DNA of 64,000 nt from Nocardia sp. MH4 (GTDB taxonomy: Bacteria; Actinomycetota; Actinomycetes; Mycobacteriales; Mycobacteriaceae). Both the position numbers and the translations under genes were made by a program. Shown in pieces: positions 1-7,016 of the stretch. Under the pieces are notes generated by a model. That model saw only the letters and a list, made by a program, of their open reading frames with translations. It made no database searches and was not told where the DNA came from. Positions within the stretch are counted from its first letter, which is position 1, and every line of letters starts with the position of its first letter. The stretch lies in the NCBI RefSeq assembly GCF_019266065.1, contig NZ_LPNR01000101.1, forward strand, positions 41,037 through 105,036. Reading direction: 5' to 3'.

Positions 1-1266
1 AGCAGGTTCGCCGCGGGTCAGGGTGCCGGTTTTGTCGAACAAGACCGCGTCCACGGTGCGCATCTGTTCGAGAGCGCGGCGGTCGGTGATCAGGATGCCT
101 GCCTTGGCTGCCCGTTCGGTCGCGATGGAGACCACCAGCGGAATCGCCAAACCGAGAGCGTGGGGGCAGGCGATCACCAGCACGGTGATCGTGCGGGTGA
201 TCGCGGCTTCGGGTTGACCGAGGATCATCCAGGCCACCGCGGTGATGACCGCGGAGCCGGAGGCAAACCAGAACAGCCAGCCCGCGGCGCGGTCGGCCAG
301 AACCTGAGCGCGCGAGGTGGAGTTCTGAGCTTCGGCGACCAGTCGCTGAATGCCCGCCAAGGCGGTGTCGTCACCGACGGCGGTGATGCGCACCCGCAGT
401 GCGGAATCGGTGGTGACGGTTCCGGCGACGACGTGGTCACCGGGTCCGCGGCGCACTGGCCGGGATTCACCGGTGATCATGGATTCGTCGACGTCGGCGG
501 TGCCGGATTCGACCTCGCCGTCGGCGGGCACCCGTCCTCCAGGCCGGACCACGACCAGGTCGCCGGTCTGCAATCCGCTTGATGCGACGGTGCTGACCGC
601 CCCGTTGTCGTCGACGCGTTCGGCTTCGTCAGGAAGCAGCGCGGCTAGCGATTCCAGCGCGCTCGATGCCTGCCCGAGTGAGCGCATCTCGATCCAATGC
701 CCCAGCAGCATGATCACGATGAGCAGCGCCAGTTCCCACCAGAAGTCCAGCTCGTGAGCCAGCAACCCGAGCGTGGAACCCCAGGACGCGACGAAGGCCA
801 CGGTGATCGCCAACGCGATCAGCAACATCATCCCGGGCTGTCGTGAACGGATCTCCGACACCGCACCGGTCAGGAACGGGCGCCCGCCCCACAGGTACAT
901 GACCGTGCCGAGTACGGGCGATACCCAAGCCAACGCGCCCGGCACGGTGTAGCCGATCAGGTCGGCGAACATCATGTCCGCGGTCACCACCGGAATCGCG
1001 AGGACCAGCATCACCCAGAACAGTCGCCGGAACATCGCGACGTGGTCGCCGTGTCCCGCATGCTCACCGTGGCCAGAGTGCGAATCGTGGCCGGCCGAGC
1101 TTGTCTCGAGTTGGTGGCCGGTGTGATCGCTGAGTTCGTGACCGGTGTGATCAGGCTTGTTGTCGTGAGACAGCGGGGGCATGTCACGACCTTCGTGTCC
1201 GTGATGCTCGTGGCCGGTGTCAGTCGAGTCTGAGCCGCTGCCGGAGGATGAGGGATCAGTGGACAT
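1..1266 (-). CDS. copB: Copper-translocating P-type ATPase, CopB/CPH type (3' end outside window)
   Basis: Membrane ATPase expected to export copper from the cytosol. The first 422 residues are visible. The N-terminus (about residues 1-75) is packed with His, mostly HxGH and GH repeats, as in CopB proteins, instead of the CxxC domain of CopA. Membrane segments follow, then the actuator motif TGES. The ion-binding motif is CPH (about residue 366) and the phosphorylation motif DKTGT is near residue 410. CPH, not CPC, marks the P1B-3 class, linked to Cu(II)/Cu(I) export. The ATG start is set by the His-rich N-terminus. A CsoR-like inverted repeat lies 13 bp upstream. The ATP-binding half and last helices lie beyond position 1. 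Confidence 0.93.
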   Translation of the reverse strand, partial: MSTDPSSSGSGSDSTDTGHEHHGHEGRDMPPLSHDNKPDHTGHELSDHTGHQLETSSAGHDSHSGHGEHAGHGDHVAMFRRLFWVMLVLAIPVVTADMMFADLIGYTVPGALAWVSPVLGTVMYLWGGRPFLTGAVSEIRSRQPGMMLLIALAITVAFVASWGSTLGLLAHELDFWWELALLIVIMLLGHWIEMRSLGQASSALESLAALLPDEAERVDDNGAVSTVASSGLQTGDLVVVRPGGRVPADGEVESGTADVDESMITGESRPVRRGPGDHVVAGTVTTDSALRVRITAVGDDTALAGIQRLVAEAQNSTSRAQVLADRAAGWLFWFASGSAVITAVAWMILGQPEAAITRTITVLVIACPHALGLAIPLVVSIATERAAKAGILITDRRALEQMRTVDAVLFDKTGTLTRGEPA

Positions 1267-1278
1267 AGTGGCGACTAT

Positions 1279-1295
1279 ATACCCTGGGTGGGTAT
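1279..1295. promoter_or_regulatory. CsoR-like operator
   Basis: Inverted repeat ATACCC-N5-GGGTAT just upstream of the CopB-type ATPase start. The same 6-5-6 layout occurs at 33147, 58174 and 58209, always beside copper genes. CsoR operators are known to be G/C-tract palindromes of this type; assignment to CsoR is inference. Confidence 0.7.
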
Positions 1296-1394
1296 TTACG
1301 CAGGGGTCCACCCGGGTCGAGCGGCATGCCGAGGTCGCTACCTGACTCGCGACGAGAATGGGTCGGTCGTGCCCGGAACGGGCGATACCAGTTT

Positions 1395-2852
1395 TCACTG
1401 GGTCGGCCAGTCGACTGCCGTTCCGATAGACGCCGGACGGTTGCGCAGCATCGTGGCGATCAGCACCGCGGCGAGTACGACCAGGATCGCGGCAACGGTG
1501 AGCGCGTAGGCGAACCCTTCGGTCGAGGCCTGCTGGGTGTCTACCGTGCCGGAGAGTGCGTCGCTGTGGCGCGTCGCGAGGGTCACCAAAACCGCCAAAC
1601 CTACTGCGCCGCCGAGTTGTTGGACCGAGCTCAGCAGAGCGGAGCCGATTCCGGCATTGTCCTCGGTGGTGCCGGTGAGCGCGGTGACCGTCAGGGCGGG
1701 CAGGCTCATTCCGCAGCCGAGGCTGGTGACGAGCAACGCCGGAAGCACTCCCCAGGTGTAAGTGTCGGCGCGGTCGATACCGGTCATCAGGAGCAGGCCC
1801 GCCGCGCTGATCAGCAACGATGTCACCAATGCCCAGCGGTCACCGAGCCTGTTCACCGCCCGGGACGACAGCCACATCCCCGCCAGAATGCCCGCGCCGA
1901 ACGGGAGATACGCCAGACCAGCGGTGAACGGCTCGTAGCCGAGGACGGTCTGGATGTGCAACATCAGCAGGAATGCCATCGCGTAGAAGGCCGCAGAGAA
2001 CAACAACGTTGCACCATTGGCCACGGCCCGAGGCCGAAAGGCCAAGAATGACAAGGGAACCAGCGGCTCGGACGTACGCGTTTCCACGATTACGAAGGCG
2101 ATCGCCAGCAGCAGTGCTGCAATCATCGCAACTGTGGAACCAACGTCTCCCCAGCTGGTTTCGGACGCCCGCAACAGGCCGTAGACCAGCAGAACCGGCA
2201 CGGCCGTGATCAATACCGCACCCGGAATGTCTATGCGCGTGCGGCGTTCGCTGCGGCTCTCCGCTACCAACCGGGGAAGCAACACCAGCGCCGCCAAGAC
2301 CACCGGCACATTGATCAGAAAGACCCACCGCCACGAGGCGAACCCGGTCAGCGCGCCGGAGATCACCAAACCCGACGTGGCACCGAGGGCCGCGGTTCCA
2401 CCCCAGATTCCGATTGCCTTGGCACGCTCACGCGCACCGGGATAGAGCAGGGTGAGCAACGCCAGCGCGGCCGGGCTCGCCATCGCCGCCCCCGTCCCCT
2501 GAACGAATCGGCCTGCCACCAACTGCCACGGTTGCTGCGCGAGCCCGCACAACACACTTGCCACACCGAAAAGTGCGACACCACTGAGGAATACACGCCG
2601 GCGGCCGACCAGATCGGCGACCCGCCCGGACAACAACAGAAACCCGCCGAAAGCGAGGATGTACCCGTTCACCACCCATGCCAGACCCGCGGTACCGAAT
2701 CCGAGGTCATCACGAACGCTGGCCAGCGCGACACTGACCACGTTGTCGTCCAGATTGAGCATGAACTGCACCGAGCAGAGCACGATCAGCACTGCCCGGC
2801 GACGGCCGTTGCCCCGGACCGAGGCCGCGTCCGCCGTTGAAGTCGAAGTCAT
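1395..2852 (-). CDS. MFS drug exporter, DHA2 (14-helix) family
   Basis: Proton-driven efflux pump of 485 residues, usual for 14-helix EmrB/QacA-type exporters. The early part shows the family pattern LDDNVVSVAL in helix 1, GRVADLVGRRR in the loop between helices 2 and 3, and the motif-C-like GTGAAMASPAAL region. A start further upstream at 3287 is possible in the frame but would overlap the divergent AraC gene and add a non-membrane leader. The ATG at 2852 puts the first helix close to the N-terminus and is preferred. The divergent AraC regulator 85 bp away is its likely controller. Substrate unknown. Confidence 0.88.
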   Translation of the reverse strand: MTSTSTADAASVRGNGRRRAVLIVLCSVQFMLNLDDNVVSVALASVRDDLGFGTAGLAWVVNGYILAFGGFLLLSGRVADLVGRRRVFLSGVALFGVASVLCGLAQQPWQLVAGRFVQGTGAAMASPAALALLTLLYPGARERAKAIGIWGGTAALGATSGLVISGALTGFASWRWVFLINVPVVLAALVLLPRLVAESRSERRTRIDIPGAVLITAVPVLLVYGLLRASETSWGDVGSTVAMIAALLLAIAFVIVETRTSEPLVPLSFLAFRPRAVANGATLLFSAAFYAMAFLLMLHIQTVLGYEPFTAGLAYLPFGAGILAGMWLSSRAVNRLGDRWALVTSLLISAAGLLLMTGIDRADTYTWGVLPALLVTSLGCGMSLPALTVTALTGTTEDNAGIGSALLSSVQQLGGAVGLAVLVTLATRHSDALSGTVDTQQASTEGFAYALTVAAILVVLAAVLIATMLRNRPASIGTAVDWPTQ

Positions 2853-2936
2853 GAAACGAACGGTAGGCACCCGCCGCGACGGCCGCGATACGCCACCAGG
2901 CCAGGTAATATCGCGTTGAGGACATAGTCTGGTGAC

Positions 2937-3707
2937 ATGCCCGAACCTGCTTTCGAACCCGCTCCCACCGGGGTGGGCGCGATCGTGGTCGGCAGCTTCC
3001 CGCTCACGGCGGGACAGTGGACCCACGAGCACTATCACCCACAGCACCAACTGGCCTGGACCCGCAGCGGGGTACTCGGTGTCGCTGTCGGAGAGGCGAA
3101 TTGGATCCTGCCACCGACCCGCGCGCTGTGGCTGCCCGCAGGAGTCGTTCACAAGACCGGCGCCACCCGTGACGCCGTGCTGTGCAGCCTCTATTTCGAG
3201 CCGGACCGCTGCGACCTGGCATGGACCGACCCCACCGCTGTTCGGGTCGATGGACTCTTGGCGCATTTGATCGCCCACCTCGCCCAAGAGGTTCTAGCCG
3301 ATGATGTACGGCTGCGGGCCGAGGCAGTCGTCCTCGACCTACTGCAACCACTGCCGGTCACACCCATCGACGTGCCACGCCCCACCGATGAGCGAGTACG
3401 CGCCGTCACCGACGCCCTTTTGGACAACCCCGCCGATCCACGAAGCATGGAAGCCCACGCCAGGACCGTCGGCGTGAGCCGACGCACCCTGACCCGGCTA
3501 TTCGTCCAGGACACCGGGATGAGCTTCGACCGCTGGCGCACTCACGCGCGGCTCCAGGTCGCATTGTCACTACTCGCAGACGGTCAGCCCATATCGCGCG
3601 TCGCGCACGCCGTCGGATATGGAACGGCCAGTGCGTTCTCCGCGGCCTTCCGACGAACGGTCGGCACTTCTCCGAGGCGATATCTAGGCGACGTTTCCCT
3701 CCGGTGA
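2937..3707 (+). CDS. AraC-family transcriptional regulator
   Basis: A 256-residue regulator with an N-terminal cupin-like sensor (HEHYHPQHQLAW near residues 30-40, then a His/Pro-rich barrel) and a C-terminal pair of helix-turn-helix motifs (about residues 150-250), ending in the family signature GYGTASAFSAAFRR...GTSPRRY. Divergent from the MFS exporter gene, which it probably controls. Its last 24 bases overlap the stop end of the broken MFS fragment on the other strand, so the deletion that made that fragment ended very close to this gene. Confidence 0.9.
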   Translation: MPEPAFEPAPTGVGAIVVGSFPLTAGQWTHEHYHPQHQLAWTRSGVLGVAVGEANWILPPTRALWLPAGVVHKTGATRDAVLCSLYFEPDRCDLAWTDPTAVRVDGLLAHLIAHLAQEVLADDVRLRAEAVVLDLLQPLPVTPIDVPRPTDERVRAVTDALLDNPADPRSMEAHARTVGVSRRTLTRLFVQDTGMSFDRWRTHARLQVALSLLADGQPISRVAHAVGYGTASAFSAAFRRTVGTSPRRYLGDVSLR

Positions 3708-3880
3708 GACGACCACCCCCTTCGACGCTCCGCGGCCTTGCCCCCGACCGGACACCCACGCGGCGATGGTGCCGAGCGCGACGACAACGATGCCCACCAC
3801 GAGGGCGGCGGACATACCAACGCGGAAGCTGTCGAATACCGTTGCCAGGAACCCGGGTGGTGCGCCGGGTGCTGATCCGA
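3684..3880 (-). pseudogene. C-terminal fragment of an MFS transporter
   Basis: The frame encodes one loop and one hydrophobic segment (MSAALVVGIVVVALGTIAAW) with a basic tail, like the last helix of a DHA2-family MFS protein. The reading frame runs on to 3926, but beyond about 3880 it only mirrors the TetR fragment on the other strand. Everything before the last helix is missing. It is a remnant left by the deletion that also beheaded the neighbouring tetR. Confidence 0.6.
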
Positions 3881-3881
3881 G

Positions 3882-4355
3882 ATCGCCAAGCGAGCGGGCG
3901 TCGGTCGAGTCACCCTGTACGGCCATTTCCCCTCACGCGCCGACCTGATCGACGCGGTCTTCACTCGCGCGGTAACCGAGAGCGATCGCATCCTCGACAC
4001 GGTCGATGTCGACGGCGACCCAAGGGAGGCACTTGGCCGCCTCGTCACGGCATCGTGGAAGATCATCGACCAATTCCGTTCCCTGCTGCTGGCGGCAGAG
4101 AACCACATTCCGAGTGAACGAATTCGCGCCGCTCACGAACGTCCCCTGCGACGCGTGCGACATCTCATCGAAAGCGGCCGTGCCGCAGGTGTTTTCCGCG
4201 ACGACCTACCCGTATCTTGGATGGTCGCGGTGTACCACAGCGTCGTACATGGTGCGGCCACCGAAGTCATCGCGGGCCGACTCACCGACCGAAAAGCGGC
4301 CACGCTCATTACGACCACTCTGCTCGCCGCATACGCACCGCAGCCGCCTTCGTAG
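3882..4355 (+). pseudogene. TetR-family regulator lacking its N-terminus
   Basis: Reading from 3882 in one open frame gives the second half of a TetR helix-turn-helix (IAKRAGVGRVTLYGHFPSRADL), then a complete ligand-binding domain ending at 4355. A stop codon in the same frame at 3873 and the absence of the first ~30 residues show that the gene is truncated. No in-frame start precedes the recognition helix. It abuts the MFS fragment head to head, as expected if a divergent MFS/tetR pair lost its central part. Confidence 0.75.
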
Positions 4356-4391
4356 CACCGAGAAGTGGGCGCCGCAGAGCGCGATGACTAG

Positions 4392-4428
4392 CCGCGGGCT
4401 CAGACCGGTTACCGATCTGAGCCCGCGG
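4392..4428. terminator. Hairpin after the tetR remnant
   Basis: Perfect 13-bp inverted repeat CCGCGGGCTCAGA / TCTGAGCCCGCGG with an 11-nt loop. No T-tract follows, so it is a terminator-like or bidirectional hairpin between the tetR remnant and the small-peptide gene on the other strand. Confidence 0.5.
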
Positions 4429-4508
4429 GAGTGAGTAGAGCAGACGGCGCCAGCCCTCTCATTCGAGGTGCGGCACAGGAGAGCCGACCATGGCTGACGC
4501 CGCGTGCG

Positions 4509-4574
4509 CTACATCTGACAGCACGAAGGCATCATCGCGCACATCAAGTCACACAGCATTTTGAACGGGTTCAT
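4509..4574 (-). CDS. 21-residue Cys/Met-rich peptide (cassette A)
   Basis: A tiny reading frame with Cys at residues 8, 12, 18 and 19 and Met at 1, 6, 11, 14, 15 and 21; it ends PSCCQM. It has a near-perfect Shine-Dalgarno AAGGAGGTG at 4581-4589, seven bases from the ATG. A near-identical peptide with the same spacing and an even fuller Shine-Dalgarno lies at 40613-40678, also just downstream of a His-rich secreted protein. Ten of 21 residues are soft-metal ligands, suggesting Cu(I) binding (metallothionein-like) or a copper-sensing role. It may be functionally comparable to the small copper-induced ORFs of Mycobacterium tuberculosis, but no homology can be claimed. Conservation in two loci makes it very likely real. 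Confidence 0.82.
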   Translation of the reverse strand: MNPFKMLCDLMCAMMPSCCQM

Positions 4575-4654
4575 TCGGACCACCTCCTTCCAGATGGGTC
4601 GGGTCGAAGCTTCATGCGTCCGCGCCGGGATGGGCGACGAACCAGGGTCGGCAC

Positions 4655-4954
4655 TTAACGCGAACCGATGCAACGCGGGACACAAAGGTCGCTGTCGCGG
4701 CGTCCGACATCGGGGCGGTCGTGACCGTGGCCTTGCGCGCTGCCGTTGTCGTGATGGCCGTTTTCGGCACGGTAATTCCCATGCCAGCTGCTGTCACGAT
4801 TGTCGGAACCGCTGGCGCGGTCGGCGCCTGCCGAAGCGGGCGCGGCGAATGCCTGCCCTGCTGTCAGCAATGTTGCCGCCGCCGCGAGGCACGTAGCCGC
4901 GAGTAGCCGTGCAGTCGGCCGAGAGCTTGTCGGCATCGATATGGCGGTGTTCAT
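4655..4954 (-). CDS. Small secreted His-rich protein (cassette A)
   Basis: A 99-residue protein with a signal peptide (hydrophobic stretch about residues 14-32, cleavage near AFA-AP). The mature part is polar and His/Asp-rich (SWHGNYRAENGHHDNG, GHGHDRPD) and ends with two Cys (CVPRC). The start at 4954 is chosen because it places the signal peptide correctly and follows GAAAGGCGCC. The gene at 40127 encodes a homologue with the same layout. It lies upstream of the 21-aa peptide gene in the same direction and probably forms an operon with it. Likely role: periplasmic or extracellular metal binding (inference). A BlaI-type operator lies 177 bp upstream. Confidence 0.78.
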   Translation of the reverse strand: MNTAISMPTSSRPTARLLAATCLAAAATLLTAGQAFAAPASAGADRASGSDNRDSSWHGNYRAENGHHDNGSAQGHGHDRPDVGRRDSDLCVPRCIGSR

Positions 4955-5375
4955 AGGGCGCCTTTCGCTGGTTCCCAGAAATTTGCTCAGGTTGCGCGAT
5001 GCGTGCTCGCCCTCCGAGGAAGGACGACCTAGCGTCACAATTTCGTCACCTGCGCATGTCACCGATGTGACGATGCCGAGGTAGACGCGTCCGACACGCG
5101 GTGCGTGCGCCTGATCACACAACAGAAACTATTTACGTACCGAGATAGTAGATTGATCGGCGAGGTTGTCAACCAGCCCAGAAGCGGGCCGGTTCCGACA
5201 TCCCAAAACCTGTTCCAAGCACTGCGATCGGTCGGGAGGTGTGAAGTTGCGCGTTGATCGAACGCCGCCATGGCACAACCCGGCCATGCGACCCACCCAA
5301 GCCCCAGCACTCCTGGGCAACCCTGGCGCAGCGACATTGCCATCGTCGTTACATATTCGTTACCCTCGGCCCACA
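4955..5375. other. Divergent control region of cassette A
   Basis: No gene seen in these 421 bases. It holds one BlaI-type operator (5132-5152). A block after it, TGATCGG...TGTCAACCAGCCC, is shared with cassette B. Just before the LpqS-like start there is a short repeat GTTAC...TTCGTTAC, also found in B. Confidence 0.7.
5132..5152. promoter_or_regulatory. BlaI-type operator (cassette A)
   Basis: On the minus strand TCTACTAT-CTCGG-TACGTAAA. Sits between the divergent His-rich and LpqS-like genes, in the same position as the operator of cassette B. Confidence 0.75.
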
Positions 5376-5795
5376 GTGAAACTCTTCGTCCGATTGCGCC
5401 GTGGTGGCTGGCTGATCGCGCTGCTGATGGCAGCGCTGCTTGTCGTCCCGGCTGTGGACTGCTCACTGGTGCGCGAACACACTCACTCGGATAACCATCA
5501 CGCCGTGGATTCAGCTGAAACGTCCGCCTCGGACGCTGGCCTGGCCGAGTTCTTCTTCCCCACAGCCACGACCGCACACTGCGATGTCGACACTGTCCAT
5601 TGCATCGCGAAGGCGCTTCCTCCAGGCGTCGTCTCGCTGACGCTGGCGGCTATGCTGCTCGCCGCCTTCGCAGCGGTGATGCCGGTTTCGCCGACTCCGC
5701 CTGCTGGTGGCGTAGGCGTACGCGGACCACCGGGCCAACCGCCCGGCACGCGTGGCCGCAACATTCTCTCTCTGCACTGCATCGCCCGACGGTGA
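5376..5795 (+). CDS. lpqS: LpqS-like copper-associated envelope protein (cassette A)
   Basis: A 139-residue protein with an N-terminal hydrophobic stretch ending VVPAVDC, a possible but atypical lipobox (Asp at -1). It then has a His-containing region (REHTHSDNHH), a second hydrophobic segment (about residues 88-110) and the tail LSLHCIARR. Mycobacterial LpqS, a copper-induced lipoprotein encoded just upstream of cysK2 and Rv0849, has the same size, order and a similar Cys-containing basic tail. The GTG start is chosen by alignment with the homologue at 39277-39687. The tail codons and the bases after the stop are more conserved than the rest of the gene, which hints at a regulatory role. Function of the family is unsettled. 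Confidence 0.75.
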   Translation: MKLFVRLRRGGWLIALLMAALLVVPAVDCSLVREHTHSDNHHAVDSAETSASDAGLAEFFFPTATTAHCDVDTVHCIAKALPPGVVSLTLAAMLLAAFAAVMPVSPTPPAGGVGVRGPPGQPPGTRGRNILSLHCIARR

Positions 5796-5900
5796 TCGGT
5801 CAGCGCCAGGTCGAGTTCTCCTTCTCGGCCGGGGACCGCTGCCCGAACCATCACGGTGCCCGTCTGACGTGGCCACCGATGCAGGAGAGAGACACCCCAC
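5796..5900 (+). promoter_or_regulatory. Conserved 105-nt leader between lpqS-like gene and cysK2
   Basis: The first bases, together with the preceding tail codons (5772-5814), match cassette B at 40 of 43 positions by eye, including wobble positions. The block TGATCGGTCAGCGCCAGG starts at the stop codon. The gap length (105) is nearly the same as in cassette B (104) and in the third LpqS-like locus (106). Confidence 0.6.
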
Positions 5901-7016
5901 ATGAACAAAGTCATGCTCGCCAAGCCGATCCAGCACGAGACCGGATTGCTCGGAGTGCCCGAAGCGACCCATCAGCCACGCGGACTCGTCGGTAACACTC
6001 CGGTGCTGTGGATAGGCCAGCCGTTGGCATCGGCCGGTCGCGGCTTCTGGGCCAAGCTCGAAGGATTTAACCCTGGCGGAATGAAGGATCGGCCCGCGCT
6101 GCACATGGTTCGTTGCGCGGAGGAACGCGGCGACTTGGCACCTGGCGCGCGGATCGTGGAATCGTCCAGCGGCACCCTCGGCCTCGGCCTCGCACTGGCG
6201 GGCATGGTGCATCAGCATCCGGTCACCGTAGTAACCGACCCCGGCCTCGAGCCGATCGTCGCGCAAATGCTGGCTGCCTACGGCGCGAAGGTCGACATGG
6301 TCGCAGAGCCGCACCCGACCGGCGGCTGGCAACAAGCCCGCCGCGACCGCGTGACTGAACTGCTGGCGCAGGAATCCGATGCTTGGTGCCCCGACCAGTA
6401 CAGCAACCCCGACAACGTCGACGGCTACGAGTCGTTGGCACTCGAGCTGATCGAGCAGGTCGGCAACGTCGATGTGCTGGTGTGCGCGGTCGGTACCGGC
6501 GGCCACTCCGCCGGGGTCGCACGAGTGCTGCGTCGCTTCAACCCGGCGATGAAGCTCATCGGCGTCGACACCATCTCCTCGACGATCTTCGGCCAACCAG
6601 CAGGACCACGGTTGATGCGTGGACTGGGGTCGAGCATCTTCCCCGCCAACGTCGACTACGCCGCCTTCGACGAAGTTCACTGGGTCGCACCCGCCGAATC
6701 GGTGTGGGCTTGCCGAACTCTGGCCGCGACCCACCACGCCACCGGCGGGTGGAGCGTCGGAGCCGTCGCCCTGGTCGCCGGCTGGACAGCTCGCGTCCAA
6801 GAGGCAGGTACCCGCGTCGCAGCCGTGTTCCCGGACGGACCCCACCGCTACTTCGACACCATCTACAACGACGACTACTGCACTGAGCACGGATTGCTCG
6901 ACGCCGCGCCACCGGTCGAACCCGACACCATCACCCACCCCACCGAACGGGTTGTGCAGCGTTGGACGCGCTGCACAACGGTGTGGAAGCCGTCCGCGGA
7001 GGAGCTCGCATCGTGA
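5901..7016 (+). CDS. cysK2: PLP-dependent cysteine-synthase-family enzyme, CysK2-like (cassette A)
   Basis: Cytoplasmic fold-type II PLP enzyme of 371 residues. It has the PLP lysine in NPGGMKDRP (Lys62), a substrate loop at ESSSGTLG (about 87-94) and the phosphate-binding loop GTGGHSAG (198-205). Mycobacterial CysK2, encoded in the same order between lpqS and an MFS gene, makes S-sulfocysteine from O-phosphoserine and thiosulfate; the same reaction is inferred here. The ATG follows AGGAGAGA. The stop overlaps the start of the MFS gene (GTGA), so the two are translationally coupled. A close homologue is at 38048-39172. S-sulfocysteine or cysteine could supply thiols during copper stress. Confidence 0.88.
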   Translation: MNKVMLAKPIQHETGLLGVPEATHQPRGLVGNTPVLWIGQPLASAGRGFWAKLEGFNPGGMKDRPALHMVRCAEERGDLAPGARIVESSSGTLGLGLALAGMVHQHPVTVVTDPGLEPIVAQMLAAYGAKVDMVAEPHPTGGWQQARRDRVTELLAQESDAWCPDQYSNPDNVDGYESLALELIEQVGNVDVLVCAVGTGGHSAGVARVLRRFNPAMKLIGVDTISSTIFGQPAGPRLMRGLGSSIFPANVDYAAFDEVHWVAPAESVWACRTLAATHHATGGWSVGAVALVAGWTARVQEAGTRVAAVFPDGPHRYFDTIYNDDYCTEHGLLDAAPPVEPDTITHPTERVVQRWTRCTTVWKPSAEELAS

